Origin: JAVBRD01 sp031548365
GTDB lineage: Bacteria; Bacillota; Clostridia; Christensenellales; UBA1750
Assembly (NCBI GenBank): GCA_031548365.1
Contig: JAVBRD010000002.1
Location: 1 to 64,000, forward strand
Length of the DNA stretch: 64,000 nucleotides
Direction of reading: 5' to 3'
Part shown: one piece after another, positions 42,316-51,502 of the stretch
Numbering within the stretch: the stretch's first letter is position 1
Layout of the letters: each line of letters opens with the position of its first letter
Made by a program: the position numbers and the translations under genes
Notes under the pieces: generated by a model
Databases searched by the model: none
Seen by the model: only the letters and a program-made list of their open reading frames with translations
Told to the model about the DNA's origin: nothing

Positions 42316-43668
42316 TCAGTTCCTCAGGCTACCCAGCGGGGCGGGTACACGGCCGCCGCGGGAGATGAAGGCTTCGGAAGAGAAGGGGTGGACGGGGAGG
42401 ATGGGCGCGTGACCGAGCAGCCCGCCGAAGGAGACATGGTCGAATGCGGCCTTCCCGGGCGCGGGAATGACACGCACGGCGGTCGTTTTGTTGTTGACGA
42501 CGCCGATTGCGGCCTCGTCCGCGCTGATGGCGGAGAGGGTCGCGGCGGACGTGGCGCCCGGAACGGCGATCATATCGAGGCCAACCGAGCACACGCACGT
42601 CATGGCTTCGAGCTTGTCGAGTGTGAGCGCGCCCACCTCTGCAGCCTCGATCATCCCGATGTCCTCGGATACCGGGATGAACGCGCCGGACAACCCGCCG
42701 ACGTGGGAGGACGCCATAACGCCGCCCTTCTTGACGGCGTCGTTGAGCAGCGCGAGCGCAGCTGTCGTGCCGTGCGTGCCTGTGCGCTCCAGACCCATCT
42801 CTTCGAGGATGTGCGCGACGGAATCGCCCACGGTGGGGGTGGGGGCGAGGGAGAGGTCGACGATGCCGAAAGGAACGTTCAGGCGCTGGGATGCCTCGCG
42901 CGCGATGAGCTGCCCCACGCGCGTGATCTTGAACGCGGTGCGTTTGATGGTCTCCGCCACGACATCGAAAGGCTGGTCGCGTACATCCTCAAGCGCGCGC
43001 TTGACGACGCCCGGGCCAGAAATACCCACGTTGATGGCCGTCTCACCTTCGCCTACGCCGTGGAAAGCGCCGGCCATGAAGGGGTTATCCTCGACGGCGT
43101 TGGCGAAGACCACGAGCTTGGCGCACGCAATGCCGTCGCGTTCGCGCGTGCGCTTGGCCATGTCCTTGATGACGTTCCCCAGCAGCGCGACCGCGTCCAT
43201 GTTAATGCCTGCGCGCGTCGTCGCGACGTTGACGGACGCGCAAACGCGCTCGGTGACGCTCAACGCCTCCGGCAGGGATACGATCAGGCGGCGGTCACCG
43301 GGTGTCATGCCCTTGTGAACGAGTGCGGAGTAGCCCCCGATGAAGTTGACGCCGGTTGCGTCCGCCGCGCGCTCGAGCGTGAGCGCGACGCTAAGCGGGT
43401 CGCCGCTTGCCTCCGCGATCAGGGAAACGGGAGTGACCGAGATGCGTTTGTTGACAATGGGAATGCCAAACTCAGCCTCGAGTTGCTCGCCCACGGCGCA
43501 TAGTTTCTCGGCGCGGCGCGTGATTTTGTCATAGACCGCGTCGCAAAGCGCGCGTGAATCGTCTCTCGCGCAGTCGAGCAAGGAGATGCCGAGTGTGATT
43601 GTGCGTATGTCGAGGCGTTCGCGCTCGATCATGCGTACGGTTTCAAGAATGTCGGTCAGGTTGAGCAA
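42316..43668 (-). CDS. UPF0210 (DUF711) family protein
   Basis: This 450-residue protein matches UPF0210: ETVRMIERERLDIRTITLGISL, VNKRISVTPVSLIAEAS, GVNFIGGYSALVHKGMT, NVGISGPGVVKRALED and GTHGTTAALALLNDAVKKGG. The fold relates to pyruvate-formate-lyase-like barrels, but the activity is unknown. It is nearly always beside an ACT-domain protein, as here, 16 bases downstream of that gene on the same strand. Confidence 0.9.
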   Translation of the reverse strand: MLNLTDILETVRMIERERLDIRTITLGISLLDCARDDSRALCDAVYDKITRRAEKLCAVGEQLEAEFGIPIVNKRISVTPVSLIAEASGDPLSVALTLERAADATGVNFIGGYSALVHKGMTPGDRRLIVSLPEALSVTERVCASVNVATTRAGINMDAVALLGNVIKDMAKRTRERDGIACAKLVVFANAVEDNPFMAGAFHGVGEGETAINVGISGPGVVKRALEDVRDQPFDVVAETIKRTAFKITRVGQLIAREASQRLNVPFGIVDLSLAPTPTVGDSVAHILEEMGLERTGTHGTTAALALLNDAVKKGGVMASSHVGGLSGAFIPVSEDIGMIEAAEVGALTLDKLEAMTCVCSVGLDMIAVPGATSAATLSAISADEAAIGVVNNKTTAVRVIPAPGKAAFDHVSFGGLLGHAPILPVHPFSSEAFISRGGRVPAPLGSLRN

Positions 43669-43684
43669 TATGGCGTCCTCCGTT

Positions 43685-43957
43685 TCAGACCCTGTGCATG
43701 GCGTCGAAGATGTCGCTCCGCTGGAGGCGGACAGTCATGCCGATCTCGCGCGCGGATGCTTCAAGGCGGGCACCGAGCTCACGGATATCCAGCGCGCACG
43801 CGTCCAAGTCGACCAGCATGACCATGGTGAACGTGTCGCCGCCCAAAACGGTTTGGCTGAGGTCGAGGATGTTGACATCTTCTTTGGCGAGCGCGTTGCT
43901 CATGTGGGCGATGATGCCCACACGATCGCGCCCGAGCACGGTCAGTACGGCTTTCAT
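43685..43957 (-). CDS. ACT-domain protein, UPF0237 type
   Basis: The 90-residue ACT protein opens MKAVLTVLGRDRVGIIAHMS and contains ALAKEDVNILDLSQT and a second strand set, the UPF0237 pattern. ACT domains bind small molecules such as amino acids. It is upstream of and cotranscribed with the UPF0210 gene, suggesting it regulates or senses for that protein. Confidence 0.9.
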   Translation of the reverse strand: MKAVLTVLGRDRVGIIAHMSNALAKEDVNILDLSQTVLGGDTFTMVMLVDLDACALDIRELGARLEASAREIGMTVRLQRSDIFDAMHRV

Positions 43958-43977
43958 GGGGTTCCTCTTTTCATCAT

Positions 43978-44781
43978 TTATGGAACGTCATCCGTTCCGG
44001 CGCAATCTGCGGTGTTTTCAGGCGCGAAACGCTGGTACGCCTCGGTGGCTTCGCGGATGCCAAAGTACGCGGCGGAGCTCAGCGCATGGGTAAACGGCCA
44101 GCTGATGAGCGGTACGATGAGCGGGAGCGCAAAGACGAAAGGCGAATCGGTGTGTGTGTACAATGCCATGGAAGTAAAGCTGGCGACCATTGCCGCGAGG
44201 CAGATGACGCACGCTTCCAGCCCGCGGGCTGTCAGGATGCCGCGCGCTTGCGGGCGGTTGAGCAGCGCGAGCGTGCGGCGCACCGCGCGCACCCCCCAGC
44301 GGTTTTCCGTGACCGAAGCCGTGGCGGCGAGCGGAAAGAGAGCGCCTGAGACGAGCCAGAACACGAGCACGGGAACGATCAACCATGAGCGGTAAGGGTC
44401 GCGGTCGGATAAAGTGATGAACGCGGGCAGTCCGAGGGCAAGCGCGCATAACGCGCTGATCGCGTCGCACGCGAGCCGGAGCATCACCCATCTCCCCGCG
44501 CGCGCACACGCGGAAGAAAGACAATCCCAGAGCGAGACGCTCTCGCCTAGGCACGCGCGCACCGAAGTCACCGCGAGCGCTCCGCTCGCAAGGGCGCGAA
44601 TCCCCACGATCAGGACAAGCGCAAAGGCTGTCATCGCCGTGAGTTGAAGCGGCGAGCCCGTGTTGAGCGTTTGACGCGCGCATGTGAAAAGCACCGGGAC
44701 GGGTGCAAGGGCGCACAGCGCGGTCAGCGCCATCACGCCGCCGCCCGTCTGGACCGCCTGCCACGCGCGTTTGATCAACAT
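43978..44781 (-). CDS. Polytopic membrane protein of unknown function
   Basis: This 267-residue protein has about six hydrophobic segments (GVMALTALCALAPVPVLF; AISALCALALGLPAFITL; LIVPVLVFWLVSGALFPLA; LEACVICLAAMVASFTSMAL; FALPLIVPLISWPF). No transporter motif is visible and I recognise no family. It overlaps the Usp-like gene by seven bases on the same strand. Confidence 0.55.
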   Translation of the reverse strand: MLIKRAWQAVQTGGGVMALTALCALAPVPVLFTCARQTLNTGSPLQLTAMTAFALVLIVGIRALASGALAVTSVRACLGESVSLWDCLSSACARAGRWVMLRLACDAISALCALALGLPAFITLSDRDPYRSWLIVPVLVFWLVSGALFPLAATASVTENRWGVRAVRRTLALLNRPQARGILTARGLEACVICLAAMVASFTSMALYTHTDSPFVFALPLIVPLISWPFTHALSSAAYFGIREATEAYQRFAPENTADCAGTDDVP

Positions 44782-45167
44782 TCCGGCTCGCTGATGAACA
44801 GCGCGATTCTGGGCAGCGTGGTGCGGATGCGTGAGAGCAGCTCGCGGCCTTCGGTCGTTTCTGGCTTGCCCACAACCATGTGCGTGATGTCGTGTTTATA
44901 CGCGTAGCGCGCGATCGCGCTGACAAAGTCATCGCTCCTGAGCACGGTCATCTCCGCGTTGACGGCCTTGGCTGCCTCGAAGAGGTACTCGAGCGCTTCG
45001 CCTTCGCACGGGTTGCCAAGGAAATGAAAGCCGAACCGCGCGACGTGCACCACGGCCAGCTCTCCGTTTTCAATTTTTGCAAGCGCTGCGCCGTGCTTGA
45101 TCAGGCGCTCGCATGTCTTTTGACCGGTCACGCACGCGATAACACGCGCGGGAAGCGACATGTCCAT
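44775..45167 (-). CDS. Universal-stress-protein-like (UspA/KdpD-Usp) domain protein
   Basis: The 130-residue protein has RVIACVTGQKTCERLIKHGA, LAVVHVARF and THMVVGKPETTEGRELLSRI, the HUP-fold Usp pattern with a G-x-x-E/R-like nucleotide loop near the C-terminus. It resembles the Usp domain of KdpD sensors more than classical UspA. It is part of a minus-strand run with three unknown membrane or cytoplasmic genes. Function is unknown; ATP or cyclic-nucleotide binding is typical of the fold. Confidence 0.65.
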   Translation of the reverse strand: MDMSLPARVIACVTGQKTCERLIKHGAALAKIENGELAVVHVARFGFHFLGNPCEGEALEYLFEAAKAVNAEMTVLRSDDFVSAIARYAYKHDITHMVVGKPETTEGRELLSRIRTTLPRIALFISEPEC

Positions 45168-45170
45168 TCG

Positions 45171-45683
45171 TTACTTCTCCCCGATGACGGTGATGTCCTT
45201 GAGCACGCGCCCCGTATGACGGACGCGGACGTGCATGCCCACTTGAAGCGCGGGCAGCTTGGCTTTGACGTCGGAGTAATAGCACACAGGCTCGCCTTCG
45301 TAAGTGTGTGTGAGCGTATCGATGTCCAAAAGCAGGTGGATCGGACGACAGGGGACGCCGCCGAACTCAAAGCTGTCTTCAGGCAGGCTCTGGATCACGG
45401 CGGAGAATTCGTGCTCAAGCCCGGTGTTCAGAGAATTAACGAAGCGCGCGTATCGAAATGCCGGCGCCCCTTTTAAGTCCCACCAAAAAATGACCGCGCA
45501 GCCGAGCACCGCCGTGACCGCGACGGTCAGCCACTGTATCTTCAAGCAGAAGGGAATTATCGCAAACGTTACGGACGCAAGCGCGCCAACCAGCAGCGTG
45601 ATCAGCGCGCGGTCACCGCGCTTTTTCGCCAAGGAAAGATCGTGTGTCGTGTACAAAAGCCTTCCCGCCTCACTCATCATCAT
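45171..45683 (-). CDS. Small membrane protein of unknown function
   Basis: This 170-residue protein has two N-terminal membrane helices (LITLLVGALASVTFAI and TVAVTAVLGCAVIFWWDL) followed by a soluble beta-rich part (FGGVPCRPIHLLLDIDTLTH; LQVGMHVRVRHTGRVLKDI). I recognise no family; the final part resembles an OB-like fold. It is the first gene of the minus-strand run shared with the Usp-like gene. Confidence 0.5.
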   Translation of the reverse strand: MMMSEAGRLLYTTHDLSLAKKRGDRALITLLVGALASVTFAIIPFCLKIQWLTVAVTAVLGCAVIFWWDLKGAPAFRYARFVNSLNTGLEHEFSAVIQSLPEDSFEFGGVPCRPIHLLLDIDTLTHTYEGEPVCYYSDVKAKLPALQVGMHVRVRHTGRVLKDITVIGEK

Positions 45684-45762
45684 GCCTTCATTCTACCACG
45701 TTTTCGCCCCTCTTTGAACCGTTTACACCAATTTAACATTCGGCGCGGTTTGAGGCGGAGGG

Positions 45763-45791
45763 TTGTCAATTTGGGTGCTTTGATTTATCAT
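45763..45791 (+). promoter_or_regulatory. Probable promoter of gnd
   Basis: TTGTCA, 17 bases, TATCAT, about 30 bases before the start codon. Confidence 0.55.
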
Positions 45792-45821
45792 GAAGAAAGA
45801 ATAGGGACAGGGGGCGTCGGC

Positions 45822-47222
45822 GTGTACGATATCGGTCTGATCGGGCTGGCCGTTATGGGTCAGAATCTGGTTTTGAACATGGAAAGCAAGGGTATGTCGG
45901 TTGCGGTTTACAACCGAACAGCGGCAAAAACGGAGGCGTTTGTCCAAAACGAAGCCAAAGGCAAAAACATCCGCGCGGCGTACTCGGTTGCCGAGCTGAC
46001 AAGTCTTTTGCAAAAGCCGCGCGTGGTCATGATCATGGTGCAGGCGGGCGCGCCCGTGGACGCGGTCATCGCGGAACTGCTCGCCAACCTTGAAAAAGGC
46101 GACATCATCATTGACGGCGGTAATTCGTTCTTCAAGGACACCGTACGGCGCACAAAGCAGGTCACCGACGCGGGGCTGCTTTATCTGGGCTGCGGCGTAT
46201 CGGGCGGAGAAGAAGGCGCGCTCCTCGGCCCGAGCATGATGCCGGGCGGATCCAAGGAAGCGTACGCCATCGCGGGACCCTACCTTGAGAAAATCGCAGC
46301 GGTGGCGGATGGCTCGCCGTGTTGCGCTTACCTTGGACAGGACGGCGCGGGGCATTACGTCAAAGTGACGCATAACGGCATCGAGTACGGCGACATGCAG
46401 CTCATCTGCGAGGCGTACGCGCTTATGCGCTCCCTCGCGGGTCTCACGCCCAAGGAGTGCGCGGCCGTGTTCGCAGAGTGGAACACGGGCGAGCTGGACT
46501 CCTACCTCATTGAAATCACGGCCGACATCCTGGCGCGCGATGATCCCGACACGGGTAAACCGCTCGTGGACGTCATCCTCGACCGCGCGGGGCAAAAAGG
46601 AACCGGCAAGTGGACATCGCAGGAAGCGCTCGATCTGGGCGTGCCCGCCGAGACGATCGCGGGAGCCGTCTTCGCGCGCACCATGACCGCGCGCAAGGAT
46701 GAGCGTGTGCACGCCGCCAAAGCGCTTCCCGGCCCATCGCCCGTGCCGGTGTCTGAGCGCTCCGCGTTCCTTTCCGCCCTCAAAGACGCGCTCTACGCCT
46801 CCAAGATCTGCTCGTATGCGCAGGGGTTCTCGCTCATGAGCGCAGCGGGCGAGGCATACGGCTGGACGCTCGACTTTGGCCGTATCGCGCTTTTATGGCG
46901 CGGGGGATGCATCATCCGCGCGCGCTTCCTTGGACGCATCAAGGACGCGTACGACCGCGACGCCGCGCTTCCCAACCTCATGCTCGACCCGTTTTTCTCA
47001 GGCGTACTCACCTCCGCGCAGGAAGGCTGGCGGCGCGTGGTCTGCCTCGCCGCGGAAAACGGTGTATGGGCGCCCTGCTTCATGTCCGCGCTTTCGTACT
47101 ACGACGGATACAGGAGCGCTGTTCTCCCGCACAATTTGCTGCAGGCGCAGCGCGACTACTTTGGCGCGCACACCTACGAGCGCACCGACAAACCCGGCGC
47201 CTTCCACACAAAATGGCTGTAA
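45822..47222 (+). CDS. gnd: 6-phosphogluconate dehydrogenase (NADP type)
   Basis: The 466-residue enzyme oxidatively decarboxylates 6-phosphogluconate to ribulose 5-phosphate. Signatures: IGLIGLAVMGQNLVLNMESKG near the NADP site, NRTAAKTEAF, GGNSFFKDT, GCGVSGGEEGALLGPSMMPG, VKVTHNGIEYGDMQLICEAY and the C-terminal THTYERTDK-like AHTYERTDKPG. All catalytic residues seem present. The start is GTG. It is followed by transporter and kinase genes of sugar-acid use. Confidence 0.95.
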   Translation: MYDIGLIGLAVMGQNLVLNMESKGMSVAVYNRTAAKTEAFVQNEAKGKNIRAAYSVAELTSLLQKPRVVMIMVQAGAPVDAVIAELLANLEKGDIIIDGGNSFFKDTVRRTKQVTDAGLLYLGCGVSGGEEGALLGPSMMPGGSKEAYAIAGPYLEKIAAVADGSPCCAYLGQDGAGHYVKVTHNGIEYGDMQLICEAYALMRSLAGLTPKECAAVFAEWNTGELDSYLIEITADILARDDPDTGKPLVDVILDRAGQKGTGKWTSQEALDLGVPAETIAGAVFARTMTARKDERVHAAKALPGPSPVPVSERSAFLSALKDALYASKICSYAQGFSLMSAAGEAYGWTLDFGRIALLWRGGCIIRARFLGRIKDAYDRDAALPNLMLDPFFSGVLTSAQEGWRRVVCLAAENGVWAPCFMSALSYYDGYRSAVLPHNLLQAQRDYFGAHTYERTDKPGAFHTKWL

Positions 47223-47322
47223 AGGCTGAGGCTGTCCAAAGCTAAATCGTCGATGCGTAACCGAGGAGGAGACGGAGCCTTCCGTCCTTCATCTATACTC
47301 ACAAAATGTGGGAGATGCTTGT

Positions 47323-48684
47323 TTGGCGTCAGAAAACATTTACGCCCGCCTTGCCAGGATCGCGCTGCCCATGGCGCTTCAGGCGGTTCTTGTGCAAGGC
47401 GTGGCGCTTGCGGACAACATCATGGTTGGCTCGCTCGGCGATACGGCGATCGCGGGAATTGTGGTGGCCAACCAGGTGCAGTTTATCCTCAACATGCTCA
47501 CGACGGGCGTGTCGGCGGCGCTTGTGCTGCTCGCGTCGCAGTACTACGGAAAAGGCGACAAGCCGAGTATGCGCTCGGTCGTGGCTATCGGGTTTTGGCT
47601 TTGCGCGCTGCTCGGGCTTGCGCTTGGCGTTGTGTGCGCTGTTTGGCCGCAGGCTCTGCTCGGCATACTCACAGACAAAGCGGATACGATCGTCCAAGGT
47701 GCGGTGTATTTGAGGGCGGTCGCGTTCTCGTTCCCATTCATGTGCGCGACGGCGGTGTTTGTGGCGTCAATGCGCTGTGTGGAGAACACACGGGTCAGCC
47801 TTTATGTCTCGACCGTTTCACTGGTGGTCAACATCACGCTCAACTGGGCTCTGATCTATGGTCGATTGGGCCTGCCGCGGCTGGAAGTGTTTGGCGCGGC
47901 GCTGGCCACGGTGGTCTCGCGGCTGGTAGAGTTCGCCCTAATCTCGCTGTTTGTTCGGTTCCGGGATGTGAGGCTTGAGTTGCGCCCACACCATCTGGTG
48001 AGGTTCAGCCGCGTTTTGGGTGTCGATTTCCTCAAATATGGCGCGCCCATCATCACGGGCGATATCTGTTGGTCGCTGGGCGGTATGGCACAAACCGCCA
48101 TTTTGGGCAGGCTTGAAGCGAGCGCGATGTCGGGTAACGCCATCGCGCAGGCGCTGTTTCAGGTGATCTCAGTCATCGTGTTCTCGACATCGGGCGCAGC
48201 GTCGGTCATTATTGGAAAAACGATCGGCGAAGGGCGGACAAAGGACGTCATTTCGTACTCGCGGCGTTTTCAGGTTGTGTTTTTATGCATGGGGCTGGTC
48301 GGATCTGCGCTGATCTGGTTCTTGCGCGGGCCGGTCATTTCGCTCTACAACGTCTCGCCGGAAACGCGCGCGACGGCATACCAGTTTCTGGGCGTACTGG
48401 CGGTGACCATCATCGGCACGTCATACCAGGCTTGCTCTCTGACGGGGCTTGTGCGCGCGGGCGGCGCGACACGGTTTGTGCTTTTTAACGACCTGATCTT
48501 CATCTGGCTCATCGTGCTGCCATCCGCTTTCATCGCGGCGTTCTGGCTCCATCAGCCGGCGGTGGTGGTGTTCGCGTGCCTGAAGTGCGATCAGATTCTA
48601 AAGTGCTTCGTCGCGGTGGTCAAGGTTAACCGGTTCCGCTGGGTGAAGAACCTCACGCGAGAGATCGCGGCGGACGCGGCGTAG
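47323..48684 (+). CDS. MATE-family efflux transporter
   Basis: This protein of about 453 residues has twelve predicted helices in two halves (LPMALQAVLVQGVALADNIM; ITGDICWSLGGMAQTAIL) in MATE/NorM style. It would export drugs or organic cations using Na+ or H+ gradients. TTG behind GGGAG is preferred; a GTG five codons earlier is possible. Sugar-acid genes flank it, so export of a metabolite is an alternative. Confidence 0.85.
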   Translation: MASENIYARLARIALPMALQAVLVQGVALADNIMVGSLGDTAIAGIVVANQVQFILNMLTTGVSAALVLLASQYYGKGDKPSMRSVVAIGFWLCALLGLALGVVCAVWPQALLGILTDKADTIVQGAVYLRAVAFSFPFMCATAVFVASMRCVENTRVSLYVSTVSLVVNITLNWALIYGRLGLPRLEVFGAALATVVSRLVEFALISLFVRFRDVRLELRPHHLVRFSRVLGVDFLKYGAPIITGDICWSLGGMAQTAILGRLEASAMSGNAIAQALFQVISVIVFSTSGAASVIIGKTIGEGRTKDVISYSRRFQVVFLCMGLVGSALIWFLRGPVISLYNVSPETRATAYQFLGVLAVTIIGTSYQACSLTGLVRAGGATRFVLFNDLIFIWLIVLPSAFIAAFWLHQPAVVVFACLKCDQILKCFVAVVKVNRFRWVKNLTREIAADAA

Positions 48685-48714
48685 CCCGCCACCCTAATTC
48701 TTTGGAGGTGTCCC

Positions 48715-50157
48715 ATGATTACGCTTGCACTGGAGGCATCCACATCGGCTGCTAAGGCGATGGTCTATTCGTTGGAGCGCGGTGTGCTCGCACAGGTTTC
48801 GCGGCCTTACGGCAAACTCGCGGGCAGCGTGGTGACGCTGGATTCCGATCTCGTGGTGGAATGTCTGCTCGAGGCGGGGGCGGAAGCGGCGCGCGGTTTT
48901 GGGCCGATGATCGGTGCGGTCGCGCTGTCCAGCATCTGGCACTCAACGCTCCCGGTGGACGCGGCCAACCGTCCGCTTATGGACGCGTTGACATGGGCGA
49001 ATACTGGCGCTTCGGGACTGACGGCCCATGCGCGCAAGGACCAGGAACTCACCCGTTGGCTTTACGGCCGCACGGGCTGTATGGTGCACTCGCTGTACCC
49101 GCTGTGGCAGTTCAAATACCTGCTTGAAACGCGCCCGCGAGACATGGCTGCGATGCGCGGCCTGTGGTCTCTTGGAAGCTACCTGACTTATCGGATGACG
49201 GGGAAGGCGCTCAGCTCGCGGAGCTTTGCTTCGGGCAGCGGTTTTTTCAACATCCACACGCTCGACTGGGACGACGAAATTCTGTCTTGGGCGGGTATCC
49301 CGCGCGACGTTTTGCCTGAATTATGCGAGGCGGACGACGCGCTTCCCATCCTGCCGGACATCGCCAAAGCGCTTGGTATCGGGGATGTGCCCGTCGCGGC
49401 GGGCGGCGCGGACGGCGCGCTCAATCAAATCGGATCGGGCGCGCTCACACCGGGCATCATGACGTTTTCAGTGGGCACGAGCGGCGCGCTCCGCGTTGCG
49501 ACGCAGAAACCCGTCCTGCCCGCCAATCCCGCGACCTGGTGTTACTACGCGGCGGAGAATACGCGCGTCGCCGGCGCGGCAACCAGCGGCGCGTGCAACT
49601 GCGTGGACTGGTTCCGTGACAGGATGCTGGGCGGCCGCGCCTCCTTTCCGGAGCTTGAGGCTGAGATCGCCATCGCGCGACCGACGCTCGCGTCTTCTCC
49701 GATATTCCTGCCCTTCCTCTTTGGGGAGCGCTGCCCGGGCTGGCGCGACGATATCCGCGGCGGGTTCTTCGGCGTCAGCGGAAACTCGCAGGCGGGGCAC
49801 ATGTATTACGGCGTGCTTGAGGGAATCCTGTTCAATCTGTACCAGTGCTACAAGACGCTTGTAGCGGAGCTTGGGGAACCGATGGAGCTGAGGCTTTCGG
49901 GGGGGATACTGCGCTCTCCTACGTGGACCAACATGGCGGCGGACATTTTTGGGCGCAATGTGAGCGTCAACTTGAGCGAGGATCAGTCGGTGCTGGGTGC
50001 GGTTGCGCTCGGTCTCAAGGCGGCGGGCGCGCTCAAGTCGCTTCGTGACATGCCTCCTCCCGAGAGCGAGATCGTACCCAACAACCCGTCCGCACATGAT
50101 TTTTATCAGACGCGCTTTGAGCGGTATCAGGCGCAGTACCAAGCGCTCATACCATAG
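48715..50157 (+). CDS. FGGY carbohydrate kinase (gluconokinase-like)
   Basis: The 480-residue kinase has the FGGY fold: N-terminal LALEASTSAAKAMVY, GADGA-type AAGGADGALNQIGSGA with the phosphate-binding glycine loop, and the C-terminal LRLSGGILRSPTWTNMAADI plus LGAVALGLKAAG. Gluconokinase is the best fit because gnd is close by; xylulokinase is the alternative. It would phosphorylate gluconate to feed 6-phosphogluconate to Gnd. The start is ATG behind GGAGG. Confidence 0.75.
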   Translation: MITLALEASTSAAKAMVYSLERGVLAQVSRPYGKLAGSVVTLDSDLVVECLLEAGAEAARGFGPMIGAVALSSIWHSTLPVDAANRPLMDALTWANTGASGLTAHARKDQELTRWLYGRTGCMVHSLYPLWQFKYLLETRPRDMAAMRGLWSLGSYLTYRMTGKALSSRSFASGSGFFNIHTLDWDDEILSWAGIPRDVLPELCEADDALPILPDIAKALGIGDVPVAAGGADGALNQIGSGALTPGIMTFSVGTSGALRVATQKPVLPANPATWCYYAAENTRVAGAATSGACNCVDWFRDRMLGGRASFPELEAEIAIARPTLASSPIFLPFLFGERCPGWRDDIRGGFFGVSGNSQAGHMYYGVLEGILFNLYQCYKTLVAELGEPMELRLSGGILRSPTWTNMAADIFGRNVSVNLSEDQSVLGAVALGLKAAGALKSLRDMPPPESEIVPNNPSAHDFYQTRFERYQAQYQALIP

Positions 50158-50175
50158 AATAGGGGGCAACAGCGC

Positions 50176-51438
50176 ATGAGAGTCAACCACATCGCAAAGA
50201 ACGCGGGCGTCTCACCCGAGGAGCTGCGCGGCCTGGTCTTGAGCGGCTTTGACGAAAGCCCAAAAAAAGTGCTGCTTATCCCGCCGGACATCACGCGTGT
50301 GCACTCCCGCGCGGGTGAGATCACCGCGATCCTTTACAAGCAATACGCCTCGTATGGCGCGGAGGTGGACGTTCTCCCCGCGTTGGGCACGCATGTCCCC
50401 ATGACGCCTGCTGAGGCGGAGGTCATGTTTGGCGGCGCGATCCCGTTTGGGAAGATCATCGAGCACCGCTGGCGTGACGACGTGGTCACGCTGGGTCATG
50501 TGCCCGGCGCGTTCGTCAAGGAGGTCAGCGACGGGCTGCTCGACTTTGACATCGAAGTCCAGCTCAATTCACGCATTGTGAACGGCGGCTATGATCTCAT
50601 CGTGTGTGCGGGGCAGGTTGTCCCGCACGAGGTCGCGGGCCTCGCGAGCTACTCCAAGCACCTGTTCGTGGGCTGCGGCGGGAGTCAGATGATCAACCGC
50701 ACGCACTTTGTGGGCGCGGTGTACGGCGCGGAGCGTATCATGGGGCGCGCGGACACCCCCGTGCGCAAAATCTGGGACTACGCTGCCGCGCATTTCGCGG
50801 CACAACTCCCGGTTCGCTACGCGCTGACCGTCATCGGGAAACACGAGGGGAAGAACGTCATCAAGGGGCTGTTCATCGGTGACGGGCGCGATGTGTTCGA
50901 GGCGGCGGGCAAGCTCGCGCAGGAGCTCAACATCGACTACGTACCGCGCGAGGTCAAGACGTGCGTGGTCACGCTTGACCCCGAGGAGTACCGCACGACG
51001 TGGCTGGGCAACAAGGCTGTCTACCGCACCCGCATGATGCTCGCCGACGGCGCGCGCCTGATCGTTCTCGCGCCTGGCCTGACGCGCTTTGGGGAGGACC
51101 TTGAAAACGACGCGCTCATCCGTAAGTACGGCTACTTTGGCCGCGAACGCACACTGTCCGACGCGCGCGAGAACGCCGATCTCGCCGAAAACCTATCTGT
51201 GGCCGCGCACCTTGTGCACGGCACGAGCGACGGGCGCTTCGATATAGTCTACTGCGCGAACCCCGCTATGAAAAAAGACATTGAGTCCGTCGGATACTCC
51301 TTTATGGACATTGCGGAAGCGCAGGCCAAGTACGCCGGCCTTTCGGACGGGTACAACGCCACGTCCGACGGCGAAATTTACTACATCTCCAACCCTGCGC
51401 TCGGTCTGTGGGCAACGCGCGAGCGCTTCGGCGCGTAG
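50176..51438 (+). CDS. LarA-like nickel-pincer-dependent epimerase/racemase
   Basis: This 420-residue protein belongs to the lactate racemase (LarA/DUF2088) family: PPDITRVHSRAGEITAIL, ALGTHVPMTPAE, HRWRDDVVTLG, GYDLIVCAGQVVPHEVAG, KHLFVGCGGSQMINRTHF and IVLAPGLTRFGED. LarA racemises 2-hydroxyacids with a nickel-pincer nucleotide. No larB, larC or larE is in the window. The neighbours suggest a sugar-acid or hydroxyacid substrate rather than lactate. It starts 18 bases after the FGGY gene. Confidence 0.78.
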   Translation: MRVNHIAKNAGVSPEELRGLVLSGFDESPKKVLLIPPDITRVHSRAGEITAILYKQYASYGAEVDVLPALGTHVPMTPAEAEVMFGGAIPFGKIIEHRWRDDVVTLGHVPGAFVKEVSDGLLDFDIEVQLNSRIVNGGYDLIVCAGQVVPHEVAGLASYSKHLFVGCGGSQMINRTHFVGAVYGAERIMGRADTPVRKIWDYAAAHFAAQLPVRYALTVIGKHEGKNVIKGLFIGDGRDVFEAAGKLAQELNIDYVPREVKTCVVTLDPEEYRTTWLGNKAVYRTRMMLADGARLIVLAPGLTRFGEDLENDALIRKYGYFGRERTLSDARENADLAENLSVAAHLVHGTSDGRFDIVYCANPAMKKDIESVGYSFMDIAEAQAKYAGLSDGYNATSDGEIYYISNPALGLWATRERFGA

Positions 51439-51502
51439 TCGGCCAGTAGAAAATTGTCGCCGGAGGACTTCCTCCGTATTCGTTTCATATGCAGGGGGTC
51501 GT

